In this document: positions 17,365 to 26,125 of the stretch, piece by piece
Layout of the letters: each line of letters opens with the position of its first letter
Numbering within the stretch: the first letter of the stretch is position 1
Origin: JBNKHH01 sp050290245
Lineage (GTDB): Bacteria; Pseudomonadota; Alphaproteobacteria; Rhodobacterales; Rhodobacteraceae
DNA: 55,756 nucleotides
Assembly (NCBI GenBank): GCA_050290245.1
Contig: JBNKHH010000015.1
Coordinates: 1-55,756, forward strand
Direction of reading: 5' to 3'
Notes under the pieces: generated by a model
Told to the model about the DNA's origin: nothing
What the model saw: only the letters and a program-made list of their open reading frames with translations
The model's database searches: none
Program-made: the position numbers and the translations under genes

Positions 17365-18762
17365 ATGGCTGCTAAGACTTTTGATGTCGTCGTGATCGGG
17401 GCAGGGCCGGGGGGATATGTCGCCGCGATCCGTGCCAGCCAACTGGGTCTCAAGACCGCAATCGTCGAGCGCGAGCACATGGGCGGCATCTGTCTGAACT
17501 GGGGCTGCATCCCGACAAAGGCTCTTCTGCGGTCTTCCGAAGTCTTTCACCTGATGCACCGCGCGAAGGAATTCGGCCTGAAGGCCGACAACATCGGCTA
17601 CGATCTTGACGCTGTTGTCAAACGGTCGCGCGGGGTGGCCAAGCAGCTGAACGCGGGCGTCAAAGGCCTGATGAAAAAGAACAAGGTTGAGGTCTTCATG
17701 GGCGAGGCCACGCTGCCCGCCAAAGGCATGGTCTCGGTCAAGACCGATGCCGGCACCGAAGAGCTTGCCGCCAAGAACATCATCCTCGCCACAGGCGCGC
17801 GCGCCCGCGAATTGCCGGGGCTCGAGGCGGACGGCAAGCGTGTCTGGACCTACAAGCACGCGCTGCAACCGCCGCACATGCCCAAGAAACTCCTGGTCAT
17901 CGGTTCCGGGGCCATCGGAATCGAATTCGCCAGCTTTTACAACACGCTCGGTGCCGAAACGACAGTGGTCGAGGTCATGGACCGCGTGCTGCCTGTCGAA
18001 GACGCCGAGATCTCGGCCTTCGCCAAAAAGCAGTTTGAAAAGCAGGGCATGAAGATCATGCAAAAGGCCATGGTCAAGAAACTCGACCGGGCTGCTGACA
18101 AGGTTACGGCACATATTGAACAGGACGGCAAAACCACGACCATCGAGGTCGACACGGTGATTTCGGCCGTCGGCATTGTCGGTAACGTAGAAAACCTCGG
18201 GCTCGAAGCGCTTGGCGTCACCATTGATCGAACCCATGTCGTGACTGACGCATACTGCCGCACCGGAGTCGATGGTTTGTTTGCCATCGGTGATATTGCC
18301 GGTGCGCCCTGGCTTGCGCACAAGGCCAGCCACGAGGGCGTCATGGTCGCCGAACTGATCGCAGGCAAGAACAAGGTGCACCCGGTCAAACCCGAAAGCA
18401 TCGCGGGCTGCACCTATTGCCACCCGCAGGTCGCCAGCGTCGGCTATACCGAGGCCAAAGCCAAAGAGCTTGGTTACAAGGTCAAGGTCGGCCGCTTCCC
18501 CTTCATCGGTAACGGAAAGGCCATCGCGCTTGGCGAACCCGAGGGAATGGTGAAAACCGTTTTCGACGAGAAGACCGGGGAGCTTCTGGGCGCCCACATG
18601 GTTGGCGCCGAAGTGACCGAGTTGATCCAGGGCTATGTTGTCGGTCGCCAGCTCGAGACCACGGAAGAGGACCTGATGGAGACCGTCTTCCCGCATCCGA
18701 CTCTGTCCGAGATGATGCACGAAAGCGTACTCGATGCCTTCGACCGGGTGATCCACATCTAG
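17365..18762 (+). CDS. lpdA: Dihydrolipoyl dehydrogenase (E3)
   Basis: FAD flavoprotein of 465 residues that reoxidises dihydrolipoamide in 2-oxo acid dehydrogenase complexes, passing electrons to NAD+. Motifs are the FAD-binding GAGPGGYVAA, the redox disulfide Cys43/Cys48 (GGICLNWGCIPTK), a second nucleotide fold at VIGSGAIGIEF, and the C-terminal catalytic HPHPTLSE of the partner subunit. The LNWGCIPTKAL form resembles pyruvate-dehydrogenase-type E3 in alphaproteobacteria, but no E1 or E2 gene is adjacent. The start is set by the strong GGGGAGGAG before ATG at 17365. Two palindromes lie in its leader, and a strong terminator follows. Confidence 0.95.
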   Translation: MAAKTFDVVVIGAGPGGYVAAIRASQLGLKTAIVEREHMGGICLNWGCIPTKALLRSSEVFHLMHRAKEFGLKADNIGYDLDAVVKRSRGVAKQLNAGVKGLMKKNKVEVFMGEATLPAKGMVSVKTDAGTEELAAKNIILATGARARELPGLEADGKRVWTYKHALQPPHMPKKLLVIGSGAIGIEFASFYNTLGAETTVVEVMDRVLPVEDAEISAFAKKQFEKQGMKIMQKAMVKKLDRAADKVTAHIEQDGKTTTIEVDTVISAVGIVGNVENLGLEALGVTIDRTHVVTDAYCRTGVDGLFAIGDIAGAPWLAHKASHEGVMVAELIAGKNKVHPVKPESIAGCTYCHPQVASVGYTEAKAKELGYKVKVGRFPFIGNGKAIALGEPEGMVKTVFDEKTGELLGAHMVGAEVTELIQGYVVGRQLETTEEDLMETVFPHPTLSEMMHESVLDAFDRVIHI

Positions 18763-18792
18763 GTCTGTCGGATACGGAACAGAAAAAAAAAC

Positions 18793-18817
18793 CGGGCGCG
18801 CCTTCACGGCGCGCCCG
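18793..18817. terminator. Strong bidirectional terminator after lpdA
   Basis: Ten-bp stem CGGGCGCGCC (18793-18802) and GGCGCGCCCG (18808-18817) with a TTCAC loop. TTTCGTTTT follows on the plus strand, and a run of nine A on the left gives a U tract for minus-strand transcripts. It separates lpdA from the convergent DUF1330 gene. Confidence 0.9.
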
Positions 18818-18824
18818 TTTCGTT

Positions 18825-19115
18825 TTACATCGGTGGCAGCATGGTCATGGTCGTGACTGCACCGGCACGGCGCAACGCATGTACCTCGGCCAACTCAGGG
18901 TCGTCCATCCAGGCTTCGACCGACTCGGCGTCCGGAAAAGCCAGCAGGACATGGGCCGGTACGCCGCCGCCATTTTCCTCAATCACCTTCTTTTCAGCGC
19001 CGCCCGCTATCGGGTAACCGCGGTGTTTTTTCACGGCCGCTCCGCCGACTTTGAAGTATTTTTCCAACGTTTCCTGATCCTTGGGGGCCAGTTGTACAAC
19101 GACATAGTGGGTCAT
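18825..19115 (-). CDS. DUF1330 domain-containing protein
   Basis: Small protein of 96 residues with a dimeric alpha/beta ferredoxin-like (ABM-like) fold expected from the DUF1330 family: MTHYVVVQLAPKDQETLEKY at the start and VLLAFPDAESVEAWMDDPE in the middle. The function of the family is unknown. The start at 19115 is chosen because GGAAG lies just upstream and family members begin at this Met; the frame extends further but without similarity. It is divergent from a LysR-type gene 103 bp away, which is the usual layout for a regulator and its target, though that is not shown. Confidence 0.8.
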   Translation of the reverse strand: MTHYVVVQLAPKDQETLEKYFKVGGAAVKKHRGYPIAGGAEKKVIEENGGGVPAHVLLAFPDAESVEAWMDDPELAEVHALRRAGAVTTMTMLPPM

Positions 19116-19218
19116 CTGTCTTCCTTTCGTTCCACGATGGCTCGAATTTGGGGGATTGATAGCTGTGACGGAACTCATCATCTTGGCAATTGCCCTGTGC
19201 GAAAATGGATGAGCTTGG

Positions 19219-20112
19219 ATGAAGGATTGGGATACCCTGCGCTATGTTCTTGCCGTGGCCCGCGAAGGCGGTCTGAGTGGCGCGGCGCGCGCCCTCGGCG
19301 TCAACCATGCCACCGTCTCGCGCCAGTTGGACCGCGCCGAGACACTGGCCGGAACGCGCCTGTTCGACCGGCGCGCAACCGGACTTGTTCCAACCGAAGC
19401 GGGCCGCGAGGCGGCTGATCGCGCTTCTGCCATCGAGGCCGAGGTCCTGGCTCTGGACCTAGCGCTGGCCGCTCGCGACGAAAGGGCGACCGGGAAGCTC
19501 ACCGTCTCGCTGCCGCCTCTGATGGCCTCCAGCGGAATTGCCGATGATATTGCGGCTTTCCGCTCTGCCTTTCCCGCAGTCGAATTGACCATCCTTGGCG
19601 ACAACGCCCTCCACGACATCCACCGTCGTGAAACCGACGTGGCCATCCGGGTCTCGCGGGAACCAAGCGAAAGCCTTTGGGGCAGGGTGGTCTCACAACA
19701 GCGGGCAGGATGGTTCGCCAGTCCCGCCTATTTGGCCGAACACCGGAACGCGCTGACCTCGGGCGGAGCTGTGCCGCTCATCGCATTTACCGGTTGGGCG
19801 AACCCAGTCCCGAAATCCGTCGCGGCGACCTTTCCCGGAGCCGAGGTCGCGACCCGGTCCGATGACATGATCAGCGCTGTTGCCATGGCTCAAAGCGGAA
19901 TCGGAATGGTGCGTATGCCCAATTTCCTCGGTCAGATTACGCCGGGGCTGGAGCGGGTGCCGGGCCTTGATCTGGTCGACTATTCGCCCATCTGGTGCCT
20001 GACCCACCCGGACCTCAGACGCGTCCCGCGCATCGCGGAATTCATGCGCGTGGTTGGTGAAGGCTTCTCGTCGCGCCGCAGCCTGTACCTGGGGGACGCG
20101 CCGCTTCCGTGA
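19219..20112 (+). CDS. LysR family transcriptional regulator
   Basis: LysR-type regulator of 297 residues. The N-terminal winged helix-turn-helix (about 3-62) reads LRYVLAVAREGGLSGAARAL followed by NHATVSRQLDRAE. The C-terminal part (about 88-290) fits a periplasmic-binding-protein-like effector domain. The ribosome site is weak and the exact start is uncertain. It is divergent from the DUF1330 gene; LysR proteins usually act on the neighbouring divergent gene from a shared intergenic site. The effector is unknown. Confidence 0.88.
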   Translation: MKDWDTLRYVLAVAREGGLSGAARALGVNHATVSRQLDRAETLAGTRLFDRRATGLVPTEAGREAADRASAIEAEVLALDLALAARDERATGKLTVSLPPLMASSGIADDIAAFRSAFPAVELTILGDNALHDIHRRETDVAIRVSREPSESLWGRVVSQQRAGWFASPAYLAEHRNALTSGGAVPLIAFTGWANPVPKSVAATFPGAEVATRSDDMISAVAMAQSGIGMVRMPNFLGQITPGLERVPGLDLVDYSPIWCLTHPDLRRVPRIAEFMRVVGEGFSSRRSLYLGDAPLP

Positions 20113-20188
20113 TCCCCGGTCGGTCCGGCTGGCAGCTAACGGCTTATCCACAGGAAATCGCGCATTTCCCACGTGACCAGCATTGAAT

Positions 20189-20203
20189 GTTCTATTAATG
20201 TTC
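20189..20203 (+). promoter_or_regulatory. SOS box (LexA site) upstream of uvrA
   Basis: GTTCTATTAATGTTC is an exact match to the alphaproteobacterial LexA motif GTTC-N7-GTTC. It lies 66 bp before the uvrA start codon, in the only intergenic gap before that gene. UvrA is a classical SOS gene, so LexA repression of uvrA is the natural reading. Confidence 0.85.
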
Positions 20204-20269
20204 CTTTTACACCATTGAGTCTCGCGGCCAGCCCGCTATCTCTTTAGTTCGCCTCTGGAAAGTGGAAAC

Positions 20270-23128
20270 ATGGCCGAGCAGAAGAACATCGAAGTACGCG
20301 GTGCGCGCGAACACAATCTCAAGAACATCGACGTGGATATTCCGCGCAACGAACTTGTGGTGATCACCGGCCTGTCAGGCTCAGGCAAGTCCTCGCTGGC
20401 CTTTGACACCATCTACGCCGAAGGTCAGCGCCGGTACGTCGAGTCGCTTTCAGCCTACGCGCGCCAGTTCCTCGACATGATGGAAAAGCCCGACGTCGAT
20501 CACATCTCGGGCCTCAGCCCGGCGATTTCTATCGAACAGAAAACAACCTCCAAGAACCCGCGTTCGACCGTTGGCACGGTGACCGAGATCTACGACTACC
20601 TGCGTCTTCTCTTCGCCCGCGCCGGCACGCCCTATTCGCCAGCAACCGGCCTGCCGATCGAGGCCCAGCAGGTACAGGACATGGTCGACCGGGTGATGAC
20701 CCTTGAGGAGGGGACCCGCGCCTATCTCCTGGCCCCCATTGTGCGCGACCGCAAGGGTGAATACCGCAAGGAATTTCTTGAACTCAGGAAGCAGGGCTTC
20801 CAGAGGGTCAAGGTCGACGGTGAGTTCTATGAATTGGAAACACCGCCTACGCTCGACAAGAAGTTCCGCCACGACATCGACGTCGTCGTCGACCGGATCG
20901 TGGTGAAACCTGAAATCGAAACCCGGCTGGCCGACAGTTTCCGCACCGCGCTGGACCTTGCCGACGGCATCGCCATCCTGGAGACCGCCCCGCGCGAGGG
21001 CGAGCCTGAACGCATCACCTTCTCGGAAAACTTTGCGTGTCCGGTCTCTGGCTTCACCATCCCGGAGATCGAGCCGCGCCTGTTTTCCTTCAACGCGCCC
21101 TTCGGGGCCTGTCCGTCCTGCGACGGGCTGGGCGTCGAACTGTTCTTTGATGAAAATCTCGTCGTTCCCGATCAGAACCTCAAGGTCTACGATGGCGCTC
21201 TTGCGCCCTGGCGAAAAGGCAAGTCACCCTATTTCAAGCAGACCATCGAGGCCATCGCCAAGCACTATGAGTTCGACCAGAACACCCGTTGGAAAGATCT
21301 TCCTGCCCACGTGAAGCAAGTGTTCCTCTATGGCTCGGGCGACGAGGAGATCATGTTCCGCTATGACGAGGGTGGCCGCATCTACCAGGTCGAGCGTGCC
21401 TTCGAGGGCGTCATCCCGAACATGGAAAGGCGCTATCGCGAAACTGATTCAAACTGGATCCGCGAAGAGTTCGAGCGGTTTCAAAACAACCGTTCCTGTG
21501 GCGACTGCGGAGGATACCGCCTGCGCGACGAGGCGCTTGCGGTCAAGATAGGCGGCAATCACATCGGCGAGGTCGTGCAAAAGTCGATCCGCGAAGCACT
21601 CGACTGGATCGAGGATGCGCCGAACCACCTGACGAACCAGAAAAACGAGATCGCCAGGGCCATCCTCAAGGAAATCCGCGAGCGCCTTGGGTTCCTCAAC
21701 AACGTCGGGCTGGAATACCTCACGCTCAGCCGCAATGCCGGCACGCTTTCCGGTGGCGAAAGCCAACGCATCCGTCTTGCCAGCCAGATCGGTTCGGGTC
21801 TGACGGGCGTGCTCTATGTCCTCGACGAACCCTCCATTGGCTTGCACCAGCGCGACAACGGCCGCCTTCTGACCACGCTCAAGAACCTGCGCGACCAGGG
21901 CAACACTGTCATCGTGGTCGAGCATGACGAAGAGGCCATCCGCGAAGCCGACTATGTCTTCGATATCGGCCCCGGTGCGGGTGTTCACGGTGGCGAGGTC
22001 GTTGCCCATGGCACGCCCTCCAAGATCACTAAGAACAAGAATAGCATAACCGGCGACTACCTGGCGGGCCGCCGCAAGATCGAGGTCCCGACCGAGCGTC
22101 GCAAAGGCAAGGGCAAATCGGTAACGGTCGTCAATGCTGTCGGCAACAACCTGAAAAAGGTCACGGCCGAATTTCCCCTGGGCAAGTTCGTTTGCGTCAC
22201 GGGCGTTTCCGGCGGCGGCAAGTCGACTCTCACGATTGAAACCCTGTTCAAGACCGCCTCGATGCGCCTGAACGGCGCCCGCCAGACACCCGCGCCTTGC
22301 GAGACCATCAAGGGGCTTGAGCATCTCGACAAGGTCATCGACATCGACCAGCGGCCCATCGGGCGCATGCCGCGCTCGAACCCGGCCACCTACACCGGTG
22401 CCTTCACACCGATCCGCGACTGGTTTGCCGGGCTGCCGGAGGCAAAGGCGCGCGGCTACAAGCCGGGGCGCTTCAGCTTCAACGTCAAGGGCGGGCGCTG
22501 TGAGGCGTGCCAGGGCGATGGCGTCATCAAGATCGAGATGCACTTTTTGCCGGACGTCTACGTCACCTGTGAAACCTGCCAAGGCCACCGCTACAACCGC
22601 GAGACGCTTGAGATCAGGTTCAAGGGCAAATCCATCGCCGACGTCCTGGATATGACGGTTGAGGACGCGCAGGAGTTCTTCAAGGCCGTTCCGTCGATCC
22701 GCGAAAAGATGGACGCGCTGATGCGGGTCGGGCTTGGTTATATCAAGGTTGGTCAGCAGGCGACGACGCTGTCTGGTGGCGAGGCACAGCGGGTCAAGCT
22801 GTCCAAAGAGCTGTCCAAACGGGCAACTGGCCGCACCCTGTATATTCTGGATGAGCCGACGACCGGACTGCATTTCGAAGACGTCCGAAAATTGCTCGAG
22901 GTGCTGCATGAACTGGTCGAGCAAGGCAACTCTGTCGTGGTGATCGAACATAACCTTGACGTCATCAAGACCGCCGACCACATCATCGACATCGGTCCCG
23001 AGGGCGGCGATGGCGGCGGGCGCATCGTGGCGACAGGGACTCCGGAAGAGGTGGCCACGGCCGGAGAAAGCCACACCGGCCGGTACCTGGCGGAAATGCT
23101 GGGCGTCGCACGCGTCGCAGCCGAGTGA
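20270..23128 (+). CDS. uvrA: Excinuclease ABC subunit A
   Basis: UvrA, 952 residues, the damage-sensing ATPase of nucleotide excision repair; it loads UvrB on lesions as a UvrA2 dimer. Two ABC ATPase modules are visible: Walker A GLSGSGKSSL near 31-40 and GVSGGGKSTL in the second half, with signature motifs LSGGESQRIRLA and LSGGEAQRVKLS. Zinc-binding cysteine clusters occur at CPSCDGLG, in the NRSCGDCGGYR region and at CEACQGDG...CETCQGH. GGAAAG precedes the ATG. An SOS box lies upstream. The gene ends 3 bp before a convergent diguanylate cyclase gene. Confidence 0.98.
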   Translation: MAEQKNIEVRGAREHNLKNIDVDIPRNELVVITGLSGSGKSSLAFDTIYAEGQRRYVESLSAYARQFLDMMEKPDVDHISGLSPAISIEQKTTSKNPRSTVGTVTEIYDYLRLLFARAGTPYSPATGLPIEAQQVQDMVDRVMTLEEGTRAYLLAPIVRDRKGEYRKEFLELRKQGFQRVKVDGEFYELETPPTLDKKFRHDIDVVVDRIVVKPEIETRLADSFRTALDLADGIAILETAPREGEPERITFSENFACPVSGFTIPEIEPRLFSFNAPFGACPSCDGLGVELFFDENLVVPDQNLKVYDGALAPWRKGKSPYFKQTIEAIAKHYEFDQNTRWKDLPAHVKQVFLYGSGDEEIMFRYDEGGRIYQVERAFEGVIPNMERRYRETDSNWIREEFERFQNNRSCGDCGGYRLRDEALAVKIGGNHIGEVVQKSIREALDWIEDAPNHLTNQKNEIARAILKEIRERLGFLNNVGLEYLTLSRNAGTLSGGESQRIRLASQIGSGLTGVLYVLDEPSIGLHQRDNGRLLTTLKNLRDQGNTVIVVEHDEEAIREADYVFDIGPGAGVHGGEVVAHGTPSKITKNKNSITGDYLAGRRKIEVPTERRKGKGKSVTVVNAVGNNLKKVTAEFPLGKFVCVTGVSGGGKSTLTIETLFKTASMRLNGARQTPAPCETIKGLEHLDKVIDIDQRPIGRMPRSNPATYTGAFTPIRDWFAGLPEAKARGYKPGRFSFNVKGGRCEACQGDGVIKIEMHFLPDVYVTCETCQGHRYNRETLEIRFKGKSIADVLDMTVEDAQEFFKAVPSIREKMDALMRVGLGYIKVGQQATTLSGGEAQRVKLSKELSKRATGRTLYILDEPTTGLHFEDVRKLLEVLHELVEQGNSVVVIEHNLDVIKTADHIIDIGPEGGDGGGRIVATGTPEEVATAGESHTGRYLAEMLGVARVAAE

Positions 23129-23131
23129 TCC

Positions 23132-23866
23132 TCAGCCGCGCGCGCTCTCGGGCCGCCAAAAGACCATACAGGCGCGGCCACGGTTCTTGGCCCTGTAAAG
23201 GGCTTCGTCGGCCCGGTTCAAAAGTTCGGAAATGTCGCTGGCGACCTGCGAATTCGCGACACCGATCGACAGGGTGACCGAGATCGTCTCGGGCAGCCCG
23301 TCCGATACCGTCATGCCGCTGCTGATACGCTGGCCGATATCGTGAATCCGGCTTTCATCAGCCTCGACAAGGTAGACCGCGAATTCCTCGCCGCCCAACC
23401 GGCCAAGGATGTCGCTGCGACGCACGCTGGCGCGCAAGTGATCGGCCACGGCCACCAGGACCCGGTCGCCGACACCATGGCCATAGGTGTCGTTCACCCG
23501 CTTGAAATGATCGATGTCCATCATCAGCAGGGTGCCTGGCCCAGCCGCGTTGACCTTTTCGAAAAACGCGCGGCGATTGTCCAGGTTGGTCAAAAGGTCG
23601 GTTGCGGCGAGCCGAGCGAGGTCTTCCTGCAGCCGCGAAGCCCGCACCGTCAGGACCATTGCCGCAGATAGAAACGGTGTGGATACGATGCTGACAATAA
23701 GCAGATATTCTAGCGGATTGCTGGTGATGAGGGTGCCCATCACGACCTCTACCCCATAGGAAAAGCCAGTTATGACGCAGCACCAGACGCACGTCTTGGT
23801 GAGCCAGTCCAGCGCGTCACGCGGCGTCAGCATGTAGATCAGCAGGGTCTGCATCCAGGTCGACAT
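23132..23866 (-). CDS. Membrane GGDEF diguanylate cyclase
   Basis: Predicted c-di-GMP synthase of 244 residues. Two hydrophobic segments (about 25-48 and 53-76) anchor it in the inner membrane, followed by a GGDEF domain (about 85-235). The active-site loop is GGEEF, an active variant, and the product-inhibition I site RxxD (RRSD) lies exactly five residues before it, so feedback control by c-di-GMP is likely. DIDHFKRVND carries the metal-binding Asp. No sensory domain is present beyond the short membrane part. It converges with uvrA with a 3-bp gap. Confidence 0.9.
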   Translation of the reverse strand: MSTWMQTLLIYMLTPRDALDWLTKTCVWCCVITGFSYGVEVVMGTLITSNPLEYLLIVSIVSTPFLSAAMVLTVRASRLQEDLARLAATDLLTNLDNRRAFFEKVNAAGPGTLLMMDIDHFKRVNDTYGHGVGDRVLVAVADHLRASVRRSDILGRLGGEEFAVYLVEADESRIHDIGQRISSGMTVSDGLPETISVTLSIGVANSQVASDISELLNRADEALYRAKNRGRACMVFWRPESARG

Positions 23867-23912
23867 CGGGCCGACCTAGCGTGAAAAGGATAAAACCTCG
23901 TGAACCGGCGCG

Positions 23913-24299
23913 TCAGTCGAGGAAGTTGGCTTCGCTCGAATCGAAGTCGATGTGGATGTGGTTGCCATCGCAATCGGCCAGATTGACCTGAACGATCGGA
24001 AACTCGGGCACGGGGTCGAGCGAAAAGGTCACGCCACGATCACGCAGCCTGTCGATGAAACCGGCAAGACCGGTTGCCGAAATCGCGAAATGTTCGAGCT
24101 TGGGCTCGTTCGCGGCAGGCTCCTGGTCCACTTCGACAAGGTGCACGATGGGTTTGCCCGCCGCATAAAGCCAGGCCCCGCCGATATTGAAGGGCGGCCG
24201 GGCGCCGGGATGCATGTCCAGAATATCGCCGTACCAGGCGATCATTTCAGCCAGGTTCGATGTCCTGACGTTGACGTGGTCCAGAGTTTTTAGCTGCAT
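23913..24299 (-). CDS. VOC family protein (glyoxalase/dioxygenase superfamily)
   Basis: Protein of 128 residues with a single vicinal-oxygen-chelate domain. The start is MQLKTLDHVNVRTSNLAEM, where the His of DHV is a usual metal ligand; Glu residues towards the C terminus (VPEFP and EHFA) could complete a site. Such proteins act as lyases, dioxygenases or resistance proteins, and the substrate cannot be told. The ribosome site GGAGGAAG supports the start. It is on the same strand as, and 47 bp from, the diguanylate cyclase gene. Confidence 0.82.
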   Translation of the reverse strand: MQLKTLDHVNVRTSNLAEMIAWYGDILDMHPGARPPFNIGGAWLYAAGKPIVHLVEVDQEPAANEPKLEHFAISATGLAGFIDRLRDRGVTFSLDPVPEFPIVQVNLADCDGNHIHIDFDSSEANFLD

Positions 24300-24352
24300 G
24301 GTCTTCCTCCCCCGTCAGCGCTATCACGCGCCGCGCGAGCGGAAAAGAGCCG

Positions 24353-24781
24353 TCAGTTCAGGATCAGGTCCGCCAGTTCGATCAATTCGATGACCGCCTT
24401 GGTCTTGCGGTCCACCCGCAGGATGGCATCGCCGACGCGCACGACCTCCGAGCCGTCGCCAAAAACCGGCAACCGGTACAGGTGGTCGTTGCGGCGCAGG
24501 ATCGTTCCGTCCCGCGTATCGACGACCACGTATTCATGACCATTCAGAATGACCACGTCTCCCTTGCTCAGGACCCGGTAATCGTCTTGATCCCAATCGT
24601 GGTGGTAGTCACCGTCGTGATCGCCATCATGTCCGGCCCTTTTCTTGGCCAGTCCGGGAGGCACGCAGGCCGGCGACTTCTTGGCCAGGCCGGGGGGGCA
24701 GTGGTCGGGGCCTTTCGCGACAGCGGTGCCCGCAGGCAGGCCGAGGGCAATCGCTGCGGCAAGCATGGTCAGGGTTTTCAT
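24353..24781 (-). CDS. Secreted protein with CPPGLAKK repeats and Asp/His-rich linker
   Basis: Protein of 142 residues with a clear signal peptide (1-22, cut after AVAKG or nearby). The mature N terminus has two near-identical repeats, CPPGLAKKSPA and CVPPGLAKKRA, each with one cysteine. Next comes a very Asp/His-rich stretch (GHDGDHDGDYHHDWDQDD) that could bind divalent metal. The C-terminal 75 residues (from YRVLSKGDVV) look beta-rich and loosely recall RcnB-type periplasmic proteins; that likeness is weak. GGAGGT precedes the ATG at 24781. The function is unknown; a periplasmic metal-related role is only inferred from composition. Confidence 0.75.
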   Translation of the reverse strand: MKTLTMLAAAIALGLPAGTAVAKGPDHCPPGLAKKSPACVPPGLAKKRAGHDGDHDGDYHHDWDQDDYRVLSKGDVVILNGHEYVVVDTRDGTILRRNDHLYRLPVFGDGSEVVRVGDAILRVDRKTKAVIELIELADLILN

Positions 24782-24836
24782 CTCGAACCTCCGTTTCCAG
24801 GGATAGATAGGTGTAGTCCGGGGCAGAAATATGACC

Positions 24837-24858
24837 GAGCCGCCCGTATCGGCGGCTC
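24837..24858. repeat. Hairpin in a 253-bp gene-free gap
   Basis: Perfect 8-bp inverted repeat GAGCCGCC (24837-24844) and GGCGGCTC (24851-24858), followed by TTTG on the plus strand. The gap 24782-25034 lies between xthA and the secreted-protein gene, both on the minus strand. Apart from this hairpin I see no supported gene in the gap. It could be a terminator for a minor plus-strand transcript or part of the leader of the secreted-protein gene. Confidence 0.4.
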
Positions 24859-25034
24859 TTTGCCGGTTGAGAACGCGCACGTCGTCAGGTCGGTGCCGTG
24901 TTCCAGCACACCGGAACTGGCAATGCGCACCGCCACCACACGTTTACTGGGGAAAAGCCATGCCTCGTCGACGTCCGGGCATGACCAGCGCTTTCGCTGT
25001 TCATCACGCCGTGAACCCGCCGCGCGGCAGAGTA

Positions 25035-25814
25035 TCAGGCGGCCAGTTCGATCCAGACCGGAACGTGATCGGACGGCTTTTCGCGGCCCCTCAGGTCGGC
25101 CTCGATCCAGCAATCGGTCAACAAGTCCGCAGCCTGGGGAGTCAAAAGGTGGTGGTCGATCCGGATGCCGTCATTTCGGTCATAGGCGCCCCGCTGGTAA
25201 TCCCAGAAAGAATAGTGACCGCCACCGGATTTTCGCACCCGGAACGCCTCGGTGAAACCAAGGTTCAACACTTCGCGAAAAGCCGCTCTGCTCTCGGGCC
25301 GCGCAAGCGCATCGCCCTTCCAGGCTTCGGGGCGGGCGGCGTCCTCGTCCTGGGGAATGATGTTGTAATCGCCGCACATAATGGCGGGCTCCTCGGCATC
25401 CAGCAGGGCTTGCGCACGGTCCTTCAGCCGCGCCATCCATGAAAGCTTGTAGTCGAACCTGGGTCCCGGGGCAGGGTTACCGTTGGGCAGGTACAGACCA
25501 CAGACGCGGACCGCAGTGTCGCTCATCACGGTCGCTTCGATCCAGCGGGCCTGCTCGTCATCTTCATCGCCGGGAAGCCCGCGAGAGATATCCTCAAGAG
25601 GCAGTTTCGACAGGATCGCGACGCCATTGAAACTCTTTTGACCATGGGTCTCGACCCGGTAGCCCATGTCTTCGAAGTGTTCACGCGGGAATGCCTCGTC
25701 GACCGATTTGATCTCTTGAAGAACCGCCACGTCGGGCGTGCTTTCGCTCAGCCAACCCGTGACTGCGTCAAAGCGGGCCTTGATCCCGTTGATGTTGAAC
25801 GTTGCGATTTTCAT
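25035..25814 (-). CDS. xthA: Exodeoxyribonuclease III
   Basis: Exonuclease III-type AP endonuclease of 259 residues that incises DNA at abasic sites in base excision repair. Motifs of the EEP fold are MKIATFNINGIKAR (Asn at the metal site), LQEIK (catalytic Glu), the WDYQ region, and the C-terminal SDHVPVWIEL with the catalytic Asp-His pair. ATG at 25814 is preferred over a GTG two codons earlier because AAAGG sits 8 nt upstream and MKIATFN is the usual family start. It is divergent from a small secreted-protein gene. Confidence 0.94.
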   Translation of the reverse strand: MKIATFNINGIKARFDAVTGWLSESTPDVAVLQEIKSVDEAFPREHFEDMGYRVETHGQKSFNGVAILSKLPLEDISRGLPGDEDDEQARWIEATVMSDTAVRVCGLYLPNGNPAPGPRFDYKLSWMARLKDRAQALLDAEEPAIMCGDYNIIPQDEDAARPEAWKGDALARPESRAAFREVLNLGFTEAFRVRKSGGGHYSFWDYQRGAYDRNDGIRIDHHLLTPQAADLLTDCWIEADLRGREKPSDHVPVWIELAA

Positions 25815-25930
25815 GGGCACGCCTTTCGTTTCGACCTTCCTACTGGCCGAGCGGATCTTTTTGAAGTCATCCCTTGTATGTTAAAGTAATTTACATACCT
25901 CTTTCTCAGACCATGAGAAAGGTGACTCAC

Positions 25931-26122
25931 ATGCCCAGGAAACAGATCACAATAGCCGCTTACCTGGCTGGCGCCACGACCCTTGCCGTCAGCCTGCCGG
26001 TGATGGCCGCGCCCGAGGCATCCGCCTTGCAGTCAGAGTGCGGTGTGGTGGCCGAACAAAGCCTGTCCGCCGAAGATTTGGCACGTTTGATGGACGTGAA
26101 GGGTCACAAGATCCAGGGCTGA
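25931..26122 (+). CDS. Small secreted protein, unknown
   Basis: Protein of 63 residues with a signal peptide (MPRKQITIAAYLAGATTLAV, cleavage probably after PVMAA near residue 26), leaving a mature peptide of about 37 residues with one cysteine and an acidic, helix-prone centre (SLSAEDLARLMDVKGHKIQG). AAAGGTGA lies just before the chosen ATG; an earlier in-frame ATG at 25913 is possible. It resembles no family I know. It is divergent from xthA and ends 3 bp before convergent erpA. GC and codon use are like the neighbours. Confidence 0.6.
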   Translation: MPRKQITIAAYLAGATTLAVSLPVMAAPEASALQSECGVVAEQSLSAEDLARLMDVKGHKIQG

Positions 26123-26125
26123 AAA

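Noticed and set aside
17332..18807. 491-residue minus-strand open frame covering lpdA
   Set aside because: Antisense shadow of lpdA. It also runs across the terminator and has no domain signature.
21449..23074. 541-residue minus-strand open frame inside uvrA
   Set aside because: Pure shadow of uvrA: no similarity to any family, and the plus-strand ATPase motifs explain the sequence.
24782..25034. Open minus-strand frame in the gap between xthA and the secreted-protein gene
   Set aside because: One stretch looks protein-like, but it has no start with a ribosome site in the gap and continues as antisense or out-of-frame xthA sequence. I could not support a gene or a named pseudogene.
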